DNA of 16,885 bases from Puniceicoccales bacterium (GTDB taxonomy: Bacteria > Verrucomicrobiota > Verrucomicrobiia > Opitutales > JAIRKQ01), in contig JAISRG010000016.1 of the NCBI GenBank assembly GCA_031273725.1, positions 1 to 16,885 on the forward strand. The letters are read 5' to 3'. A program made the position numbers and the translations under genes. The notes below the pieces were generated by a model. The model saw only the letters and a list, made by a program, of their open reading frames with translations, did not search any database and was not told the DNA's origin. Shown here one piece after another: positions 7,042 to 13,829 of the stretch (its first letter is position 1; each line of letters starts with the position of its first letter).

Positions 7042-8000
7042 TAGTATGGTAGCATTGTTTTTAGTATCAGTTCCAAAGAGTCATATTTAGGATACCAATC
7101 GAGTTCATTCCTGGCTTTATTGGTATCAAAATATGAACGCGAAGGATCTCCAATTCGAGAAGATTCTTCGATTGTTTTTATGGTGATTCCAAATAGATGT
7201 TCGGCCATTGCGATTACTTCTTTGACGGAATATTTTTTGCCACTCCCAATGTTATAGGCCATTCCTTCGCCGCGAACTGACATTTTGGGAATCACATTGA
7301 CACAGGCATTGCAAAAGTCGTCCACATGTATGTAATCTCGTTCAGCCGTCAAATCGATGGTATCGTGCGAAGTCCCGAAAATATTGACTGCATCTATTTG
7401 TCCCAAAATATACCTCAAAATGTTTGGAATAAGACCAACTCCTGGGTTTTGTATGAAATATTCATTTTCAATTTCTCCCATTCCGGTAATATTTGATGCT
7501 CTAACAATTGCATAGGTTAAGCCATGGGAGATTTTCAAGGCTTCCAACATGTTTTCGACAAACAACTGTGCATGCCCCAGCGGGCTTATTGGATTACGAA
7601 TTGTTTGCTGGGTAATTGGCATTTTTTCTACCTCACCAAAAACAGCAGCTGAAGAGACATATATTATCTTAGTAATGTTCGCTTTTAACAAAGTATCCAG
7701 TAGAAATATGTTACATAGGACATTATTTGTGTAATAGGTCATTGGATCAGTGACTGAATTTTCCACGACGGATTTTCCAGCACATTGGATGACTACTTCG
7801 ACATGTTCCTGCATAAAAACATTTTGCAGGGCAGATTGTCCACCAAAATCGCAGCAATGGAATGAAATATTTGATAGCAACACCTGTTTGGCTCGCACAT
7901 TATCAGTATCTATTCCGGAGACACGGTGTCCCAATGCACACAGTTTTTTCGCCAGATGGCTACCGACAAACCCAGCCGCTCCTATTACTAAAATATTCAT
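7020..8000 (-). CDS. GalE-like NAD-dependent epimerase/dehydratase with altered active site
   Basis: This 326-residue protein is a short-chain extended dehydrogenase of the UDP-glucose 4-epimerase (GalE) type. The Rossmann motif GAAGFVGSH (7-15) binds NAD. VSSAAVFGE (115-123), RDYIHVDDF and YNIGSGKKYSVKEVI match GalE family landmarks, and the C-terminal GDPSRSYFDTNKA also fits. The catalytic YxxxK segment, expected as SPYGxxK, reads SPLGHAQ: Leu141 replaces Tyr and Gln145 replaces Lys. The Ser near 116 is kept. Normal epimerase chemistry is therefore unlikely, and it may be a pseudoenzyme, a binding protein or a changed reaction. It starts 5 bases after the 716-residue gene upstream, so the two form an operon. 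No strong Shine-Dalgarno is seen. Confidence 0.8.
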   Translation of the reverse strand: MNILVIGAAGFVGSHLAKKLCALGHRVSGIDTDNVRAKQVLLSNISFHCCDFGGQSALQNVFMQEHVEVVIQCAGKSVVENSVTDPMTYYTNNVLCNIFLLDTLLKANITKIIYVSSAAVFGEVEKMPITQQTIRNPISPLGHAQLFVENMLEALKISHGLTYAIVRASNITGMGEIENEYFIQNPGVGLIPNILRYILGQIDAVNIFGTSHDTIDLTAERDYIHVDDFCNACVNVIPKMSVRGEGMAYNIGSGKKYSVKEVIAMAEHLFGITIKTIEESSRIGDPSRSYFDTNKARNELDWYPKYDSLELILKTMLPYYLARQNR

Positions 8001-8005
8001 TTACA

Positions 8006-10156
8006 TTAGAGTTCTTCAACCGTTCGAACAATATTTTCTCCACCTTTTTTGGCGTCACCTTCATAATCTATTTTGCAGATATAACTTGTTTTACGATGAA
8101 GTGGAGTTTTGTAGTCTTTGTCCCAAACAGATACAACAAATTCAAAAACCTTACTATATGATTCAAACACATTTATTATTCCATCAATATTTTTCGGAAA
8201 ATTAACGAGTTTAAGTTCGTACAATAATTTCAATATTTCTTGAATTTTTTCCTTATTTTCATAAAGTTTTACTTCGTCATTGTTGCCAATTTGAAGTCCA
8301 TATTTAAATATTTCTTTAATTTTTTTTCTGATCGTTTCCATATCTTTGGATGTTGGCAGGCCCAGATCTCTTTTTCGATCATTGCCTATCTCACTCCGCA
8401 GTGGTAGAATATGCAGGATAGCTCGTCGAGCATAACCACCCGCCGCATAAAAGTTTATGCTATCGATACCCTTGGCAAAGGTTAAACATTCTCCTATCTT
8501 TGATAAAATTTCATTTTCAAACTTGTTCCTTGCTGCACCTTGAAAGATTGTTAGCCAAGAAGCTAAATTTTTGAAAATATTTATATCTAGGTTACGTTTT
8601 GTATCTCTAAAGTCTTCTATTATCATACAGACATATCGTAGATCATCTTCACTGTTGTCGTTCATAATCTTTTCCCTGTTTTGTCCAGATAAAAACGCTT
8701 CTATAGCATGAAGATCATTTAAAAATGGGGTTATGGTTGTTTCATCGATCTTGTATTCACTGAAAATTAATTTGACTACCTCATCAACCTCTCTTTGAAA
8801 TCTCGGAGTTAACGGGATTTTATTGTCCAATATATAAATTTTAACATTACCTTCTGTGTTATAATTTTTTCCTTCACCATTTGGGTTATCATTGAGCCAA
8901 TCGTTATTGATTGCACGTTTCGGCTCTCCTGCCTCATAGATAGTTTGTAACCTATTTTTGTATATGTTGTGTATGAGGAACTCCTGCAACCCATTTTGTG
9001 CTAAATCTCGCAAAGCCACATGATTTGCATCTTCTATTCTCCTGTTGTAAGCTATGCTTGGTTTTTGCAATTTATTAAACAACTCTTTGATTACAGCATT
9101 TAAAATGCTTTCTAAATCCTTAGATACATTTTTTAGCTCCGCAGATGACATTTCTATCTGCTCAGATAACGTTTTTATACTCGCTTTTGCTTCTTTTATC
9201 TTCCCAGATAACTTTTCTATCTCCTCAGACAACTCTTTTTCACGAGCGGCATTATCTTCCGAATCTTGATTTGAAGGCGGTTTTTTTGATTGTTTCTGCA
9301 AATCGGTCAATTTTTGCTTCCATTCGTCTAATCGTAACTTAAAATATTCCGATTGTTGCTTCGAATCGGTCAATTGTTTATGCAATTTGTCCGATCGTTC
9401 CTTCAATTTGGTTAATGATTCACGCCATTTCTCATATTTTTTGTTTTTATCCAATACATTTACTAATACTCGTTTTATCTCCTTGAATTCTTTTGACCCA
9501 TATTGCGCCCATTCTTTCGAATCATCGTCGAAATTTAATTCACCCTTTAGTGAGTTGAGATTGCTTAGCTGCCTAATAGTGTCATCTAGTATCTTTTTCG
9601 TGTTGTCAGGATCTTTTTTTCCATTCTTCCATTTATCTGCATTTTCAGATAACGATAATATGTTGGCTATTATGCCTCGTTCAGTATTTTTATAAGTCGA
9701 CCATTTTTGTAATGTTTCTTCCGCGCGTCGAGCATGTTTGTGCATTATTCGTGTCTGATCATGTTGATTATGATATTTATTTGCTTCGTACGCGACCTTC
9801 CAAATTTCTTTGATGGCTTTTGCATCTTCTTTCCCCCAATAATTCCCATCGAAACGGTCCAATGCCTTCATCACTTCAAGCAATTTTGGTTCATCCCATA
9901 TTACGAGCCCACTCACAAGCATCAGTTCCTTGTGGGATCTAATCTTTGCCAGTGCCAAATTTTTTACCGACTCCGTTTCGAGCTCCAAAAGACCATGTAA
10001 ATTATGGTGTCTGTCTAAAAAACCGTAGGAACGCACAGCACTTTCATAAAAAGCCCTCTTGGGGTTTGTTTCACCCAAGAACATTATCAGTATAGAACCG
10101 AGGACAACTATGCTGGTCAATACAAAAAGTATGATACTCCCATTTCTCTTTTTCAT
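8006..10156 (-). CDS. Membrane-anchored coiled-coil protein with pseudopilin-like N-terminus (GspK-like?)
   Basis: I do not firmly recognise this 716-residue protein. Residues 1-5 are basic (MKKRN), followed by Gly6 and a hydrophobic segment (about 7-28, GSIILFVLTSIVVLG). This layout resembles a type IV prepilin/pseudopilin signal. Glu at +5 is absent, as in the minor pseudopilin GspK of type II secretion. The following segment (NPKRAFYESAVRSYGF) also has a GspK feel. Residues 237-364 are a long charged coiled coil broken by a Pro/Asn-rich linker (291-303). The C-terminal part (365-716) is mixed alpha-rich and unassigned. It is about twice the usual GspK length. AGGG lies a few bases before the ATG. 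It is first in a two-gene unit with the GalE-like gene. An inner-membrane anchor with a periplasmic body is inferred. Confidence 0.75.
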   Translation of the reverse strand: MKKRNGSIILFVLTSIVVLGSILIMFLGETNPKRAFYESAVRSYGFLDRHHNLHGLLELETESVKNLALAKIRSHKELMLVSGLVIWDEPKLLEVMKALDRFDGNYWGKEDAKAIKEIWKVAYEANKYHNQHDQTRIMHKHARRAEETLQKWSTYKNTERGIIANILSLSENADKWKNGKKDPDNTKKILDDTIRQLSNLNSLKGELNFDDDSKEWAQYGSKEFKEIKRVLVNVLDKNKKYEKWRESLTKLKERSDKLHKQLTDSKQQSEYFKLRLDEWKQKLTDLQKQSKKPPSNQDSEDNAAREKELSEEIEKLSGKIKEAKASIKTLSEQIEMSSAELKNVSKDLESILNAVIKELFNKLQKPSIAYNRRIEDANHVALRDLAQNGLQEFLIHNIYKNRLQTIYEAGEPKRAINNDWLNDNPNGEGKNYNTEGNVKIYILDNKIPLTPRFQREVDEVVKLIFSEYKIDETTITPFLNDLHAIEAFLSGQNREKIMNDNSEDDLRYVCMIIEDFRDTKRNLDINIFKNLASWLTIFQGAARNKFENEILSKIGECLTFAKGIDSINFYAAGGYARRAILHILPLRSEIGNDRKRDLGLPTSKDMETIRKKIKEIFKYGLQIGNNDEVKLYENKEKIQEILKLLYELKLVNFPKNIDGIINVFESYSKVFEFVVSVWDKDYKTPLHRKTSYICKIDYEGDAKKGGENIVRTVEEL
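9142..9234. repeat. 21-base-period repeats encoding coiled-coil heptads
   Basis: On the plus strand CAGAT/C-ACN-type units start at 9142, 9163, 9205 and 9226, i.e. in multiples of 21 bases. Each unit encodes one heptad on the minus strand, of the type LSEEIEK, LSGKIKE and LSEQIEM. A related copy, AATCGGTCAA, occurs at 9301-9310 and 9364-9373, 63 bases apart (three heptads). This suggests internal duplication of the coil. Confidence 0.5.
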
Positions 10157-10327
10157 CTTTACCCTGAGAAGATAGTAGAATTTTTTGCGTAAAAATAAAG
10201 CTAAATTACTCCTATTTTTGGCGACTTTTATTTTCTCCGGTTGGAGATCATTTGTTTCACTTGCAATTTACGGTGAAGAATTTTCCAGGGAAATAAGTAA
10301 ATAATTGGAAGAATCGTTTGATTTTGC

Positions 10328-10356
10328 TGGACAATGGCAAGTTTATTCTTTCTTAT
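10328..10356 (+). promoter_or_regulatory. Candidate promoter for infA-mnmE
   Basis: TGGACA (10328-10333) and TCTTAT (10351-10356) are separated by 17 bases. They place transcription start about 10-15 bases before the infA ATG. The 218-base divergent gap 10157-10374 holds no gene. It also contains a small hairpin, TCTCC-GGTT-GGAGA (10234-10247). Promoters for the 716-residue gene should lie here too, but none stands out. Confidence 0.25.
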
Positions 10357-10374
10357 TATATTCATTATAGCGTA

Positions 10375-10644
10375 ATGGCAGAATATATAGAAGTTGTTGG
10401 CAAGATCATTTCCGTGCTCCCTGGAACGATGTTCAGGGTTGAATTGCCAAATAAGCATGTGGTGTTGGCTCATATTTCTGGGAAATTGAGAAAAAATTTT
10501 ATCAAGCTCATGATAGGTGATACCGTTAAAATGGAAATGAGCCCCCAGGATTTGCAAAAGGCAAGGATCATCTTTCGAATGAAAAATGTCGAAGTACAAA
10601 GGAATGCGCCAATTCGCAGTTTCGGCCCAAATAGGCGTCGATAA
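10375..10644 (+). CDS. infA: Translation initiation factor IF-1
   Basis: IF-1 occupies the A site of the 30S subunit during initiation together with IF-2 and IF-3. The 89-residue product has the S1-like OB fold of the family, with segments VVGKIISVLPGTMFRVELPN, HISGKLRKN and IGDTVKMEMSPQDLQKARI. The usual length is about 72 residues. Here a basic tail follows the fold (about 70-89, ending FGPNRRR). ATG 10375 gives the standard N-terminus; an upstream in-frame codon at 10318 would add residues unlike IF-1. No Shine-Dalgarno is seen, only an AT-rich leader. It is 14 bases upstream of mnmE and likely cotranscribed with it. Confidence 0.93.
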   Translation: MAEYIEVVGKIISVLPGTMFRVELPNKHVVLAHISGKLRKNFIKLMIGDTVKMEMSPQDLQKARIIFRMKNVEVQRNAPIRSFGPNRRR

Positions 10645-10658
10645 TATTTTGTGGAGAA

Positions 10659-12023
10659 ATGCAGCGGGATACGATAGTTGCACTCGCTACACCCGCTGGA
10701 GTATCTGCCATAGCCGTCATTCGCATGAGTGGCCCTCTGAGCCGGCAACTGTTTAGGCATTTTGTTCCCAACATTGAATTTTCTCCTAAAACGCTGTACC
10801 ATTGCAAATATTTGTCCAGGGAAGAAAAAGTACTCGACGATGTTTTGATGGTATTTTTCCCTGCCGCTAGCTCCTATACCGGCGAAGATGCCGTAGAAAT
10901 TTATTGCCATGGAAATATGTTGATAGTTGAAAAAATATTGGCGGATCTATGTGCTAGAGGTTGTAAATTTGCGGAACCGGGAGAGTTTACCAAACTTGCT
11001 TTTTTGAATGGGAAATTAGATCTATGCCAGGCAGAAGCGGTGGCAGACGTGATTCATGCAACGAACGAACGGGCGATACAAGTTGCACAAAACCAGCTCA
11101 GTGGTTCCTTGAGTAGCAAAATTAATGCGGTAAGTCGGGACTTGTTAGATGTCCTCGCCAGAATCGAAATGGAAATAGATTTTTCAGATGATGAAATTTT
11201 CGATGAAAAAACCTTCCTCCGTGAAATTTTGCATAGGATCGGGGCGGCCGCCAAAGAATTAAATGCTTTGATTGAGAGCAACAAATATCACTCGGTTATT
11301 AATAATGGTATCTCAACGGTGATATTGGGAGAGCCCAATGCCGGGAAAAGCAGTTTATTTAATTTTCTTCTGGGAGAAGACCGTGCCATCGTTAGCGAAA
11401 TCGCCGGAACCACCCGCGACATAATTTCAGAAAGAATGATAATCGGAAGCAATGTTCTCAAAATCTGTGATATGGCAGGATTACGGGATGGGACATTGGG
11501 AGAAATTGAAAAAACGGGAATCGTAAAAGCGATTACAAGGGCCTCAAATGCTGACTTCTTTCTAATCGTCGTGAATATTAATTCTAGCACACTGCCGGTA
11601 ATTCCAAATAAAATAGTCAATTGCTTAAACGACGCAAATGCGCTGGTTGTTGTAAACAAGATCGATTTGCCAAAAAATTGTAACGTCGAAGATTTCTTAC
11701 CCCACCTGGACAGGATCGAAATTTCCATAAAAAATGAAACGAATCCACAGCCATTGAAAACGAAAATTTCAGAAGTAATTTCTAGAAATAAAACTTTAAA
11801 CAATGACATTGATATCGTGGTCAATGCTAGACATGTCGACATTTTAGGCCGTGCAAATAAATACTTGGAGATTGTACAATCCAAATTATTGCAGCCACTA
11901 CACATCGAAACCATTGCCAGTGACATTCGCCAATCCCTTGAAATTCTTGGAGAAATTACGGGGACCTATGACAACGAAAGGATGTTGGATTTGATATTCT
12001 CCAATTTTTGCATCGGGAAGTAG
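10659..12023 (+). CDS. mnmE: tRNA modification GTPase MnmE
   Basis: MnmE works with MnmG to place the aminomethyl-type modification on the wobble uridine (U34) of several tRNAs. The 454-residue protein has the N-terminal folate-binding domain (DTIVALATPAGVSAIAVIRMSGP), a helical domain, and an inserted Ras-like G domain. The G domain shows GEPNAGKSS (224-232), DMAGLR in place of the usual DTAGIR, and NKID. The C-terminus is FCIGK with the catalytic Cys451. Thr to Met in the G3 motif is a small departure. GGAG lies only 2 bases before the ATG, a short spacing, but the N-terminus matches the family at this start. It converges on gatA. Confidence 0.96.
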   Translation: MQRDTIVALATPAGVSAIAVIRMSGPLSRQLFRHFVPNIEFSPKTLYHCKYLSREEKVLDDVLMVFFPAASSYTGEDAVEIYCHGNMLIVEKILADLCARGCKFAEPGEFTKLAFLNGKLDLCQAEAVADVIHATNERAIQVAQNQLSGSLSSKINAVSRDLLDVLARIEMEIDFSDDEIFDEKTFLREILHRIGAAAKELNALIESNKYHSVINNGISTVILGEPNAGKSSLFNFLLGEDRAIVSEIAGTTRDIISERMIIGSNVLKICDMAGLRDGTLGEIEKTGIVKAITRASNADFFLIVVNINSSTLPVIPNKIVNCLNDANALVVVNKIDLPKNCNVEDFLPHLDRIEISIKNETNPQPLKTKISEVISRNKTLNNDIDIVVNARHVDILGRANKYLEIVQSKLLQPLHIETIASDIRQSLEILGEITGTYDNERMLDLIFSNFCIGK

Positions 12024-12055
12024 AATTTTTTTAACCAGTTGATTTCCGCTTTTTT
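12014..12055 (+). terminator. Candidate intrinsic terminator after mnmE
   Basis: CGGGAA (12014-12019) can pair with TTTCCG (12043-12048), including one G-U pair, and T's run from 12050 to 12055. The loop is long (23 bases) and contains the mnmE stop codon, so the hairpin is weak. The T run overlaps the end of the convergent gatA. Confidence 0.3.
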
Positions 12056-13520
12056 AAATGGCCGGATGTATGTTTTTGAAATCGTGGGATTGCTCAAATT
12101 CATATCCCAGCGACAAAATTTCATGCTCGTGGAAAGGTTTTCCTATCACGTGTAGGCCTATTGGTAAGCCATCATGGGACAACCCACAAGGAAACGACAG
12201 GGCGCAGAGACCGGCCAAATTGGTAGATATCGTGTAAATATCACTCAGGTACATTTGCAATGGATCGGCAGATTTTTCTCCAATTTTGAATGCCGTACTT
12301 GGAGCAACTGGAGAAATCAGCGCATCGACATTTTCAAAAGCACCCATGAAATCATTCCTGATTAGAGTTCGCACCTTTTGCGCTCGCAGGTAGTAGGATT
12401 CGAAATTTTCATTGCTCAGCACATAGGTCCCAAGCATAATCCTCCGCTTAACTTCGGACCCAAAACCTTCTCCGCGAGTTTTATAGTAGATGTCAATGGC
12501 ATCCTTCGCATTTTCAGAACGATAGCCATATCTAATGCCATCGAATCGTGCCAAATTCGACGATGCTTCGGCGGTTGCAATGACGTAATAGACCGCCATG
12601 GTATATTTGGTCGTTGTCAGTTGGACTTCCTTGATCCTATGGCCGGCTTTCTCATAGAAGTCAATGGCATTTTCAACCGACTGGCGAACTTCGGGATCCA
12701 ACCCTTCCCCGAAATATTCCGTGGGAATACCGATCGTTTTGGTCTTTTTATTTTTTATGGATTCCAATGTGTGATTTGTTTTGTCGACCGGATAGCTGGA
12801 TGAATCCTTGTCATCGTGCCCGGAAATGATATGAAATAATGCGGCAACATCTCCAACTGAACGCCCCATTGGACCTATTTGGTCGAGCGAACTAGCAAAT
12901 GCAACGAGCCCATAGCGGCTGACTGCACCATAGGTCGGCTTAAGACCGACTATGCCGCAAAATGCTGCCGGTTGGCGAATGGATCCTCCCGTGTCACTAC
13001 CCAGGGCTAAAATCGTTTCCCCGGATGCTACCGCTGCTGCACTACCCCCGCTACTACCCCCGGGAACTCGCGAAATATCCCACGGATTTGCAACCTTGCC
13101 GTAGTAGGAATTTTCATTGGATGACCCCATGGCAAACTCATCCATATTGAGGCGGCCCCATAGGACACATCCGGCATTGCGCATGCGTTCTATTACCGTC
13201 GCATCATAGGGAGAGACATATCCCCGCAAAATTTTTGATCCACACGTGAGTGGTTGTCCCCGTTCCGAAATGAGATCTTTTATGGCAACGGGAATGCCAT
13301 CCAGGTTGCTTAGCTTTTTACCCGCTTTCCTGCGCACATCGGATTGAGTCGCTTCGTTGATCGTTTTCTTCTCGTCGAAGGAAATGAAAGCATTCAACTT
13401 ATCATCGATCGATTTTGTCCTTTCGATAACGGCTTTCGTTAATTCAACGGACGTCAATTTGCCGGAATCCAGTAATTTTTCCAATTCCAATGCGGATTTA
13501 TAAAAAATTTCACTATCCAT
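12054..13520 (-). CDS. gatA: Glutamyl/aspartyl-tRNA amidotransferase subunit A (GatA)
   Basis: GatA is the glutaminase/amidase subunit of GatCAB. The complex converts mischarged Glu-tRNA(Gln) and Asp-tRNA(Asn) to Gln- and Asn-tRNA. The 488 residues carry the amidase signature: DGIPVAIKDL with Lys81, GGSSGGSAAAVASG with the cis-Ser at about 156, and GSDTGGSIRQPAAFCG with nucleophile Ser180. The Ser-cisSer-Lys triad is intact and spaced as in characterised GatA. The length is normal. It follows gatC after 9 bases with an AGGAAA-type ribosome binding site. gatB is not beside it in this window. Confidence 0.96.
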   Translation of the reverse strand: MDSEIFYKSALELEKLLDSGKLTSVELTKAVIERTKSIDDKLNAFISFDEKKTINEATQSDVRRKAGKKLSNLDGIPVAIKDLISERGQPLTCGSKILRGYVSPYDATVIERMRNAGCVLWGRLNMDEFAMGSSNENSYYGKVANPWDISRVPGGSSGGSAAAVASGETILALGSDTGGSIRQPAAFCGIVGLKPTYGAVSRYGLVAFASSLDQIGPMGRSVGDVAALFHIISGHDDKDSSSYPVDKTNHTLESIKNKKTKTIGIPTEYFGEGLDPEVRQSVENAIDFYEKAGHRIKEVQLTTTKYTMAVYYVIATAEASSNLARFDGIRYGYRSENAKDAIDIYYKTRGEGFGSEVKRRIMLGTYVLSNENFESYYLRAQKVRTLIRNDFMGAFENVDALISPVAPSTAFKIGEKSADPLQMYLSDIYTISTNLAGLCALSFPCGLSHDGLPIGLHVIGKPFHEHEILSLGYEFEQSHDFKNIHPAI

Positions 13521-13529
13521 GCGTTTTTC

Positions 13530-13829
13530 CTATTCCACAACTTTTGGTACTATAATTTGATCATTTCTCCGCTGGGGAGCATTTTGCAGGGCAGTTTTTA
13601 CATCGAATGGTGTTCCAACTTCATCTTCCCGGATGATATCGTATAGTGGAAACGCATGGGCCGACGGCTCTATTCCTTCAACATTTGCCGTCCCTAGCTC
13701 ATCGAAATATCCCAAAATTTCATCGAGACTTTTGGGCAATTCTTGCCTTTCTTGGTCCGTCAAGTAAATGCGGGCCAATGTGGCAATGTTTTCAATATTT
13801 ATGTGGTGGCCAGATTTTTTATCTTTCAT
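13530..13829 (-). CDS. gatC: Glutamyl/aspartyl-tRNA amidotransferase subunit C (GatC)
   Basis: GatC is the small subunit that wraps around and stabilises GatA against GatB. The 99-residue protein has the usual size and pattern. The N-terminal helix segment INIENIATLARIYLTDQE is followed by LDEILGYFDEL and the loop VEGIEPSAHAFPLYDIIRED. The C-terminal segment ALQNAPQRRNDQIIVPKVVE is also typical. Its ATG overlaps the pheT stop (ATGA), so it is translationally coupled to pheT. It sits directly before gatA. Confidence 0.95.
   Translation of the reverse strand: MKDKKSGHHINIENIATLARIYLTDQERQELPKSLDEILGYFDELGTANVEGIEPSAHAFPLYDIIREDEVGTPFDVKTALQNAPQRRNDQIIVPKVVE

Noticed and set aside
7750..8205. 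Plus-strand ORF across the epimerase start and the end of the coiled-coil gene
   Set aside because: It is antisense to two full-length genes on the minus strand and shows no family features.
10228..10683. Minus-strand ORF of 151 codons antisense to infA
   Set aside because: It covers the infA gene and its promoter in reverse. The infA frame is clearly the coding one.
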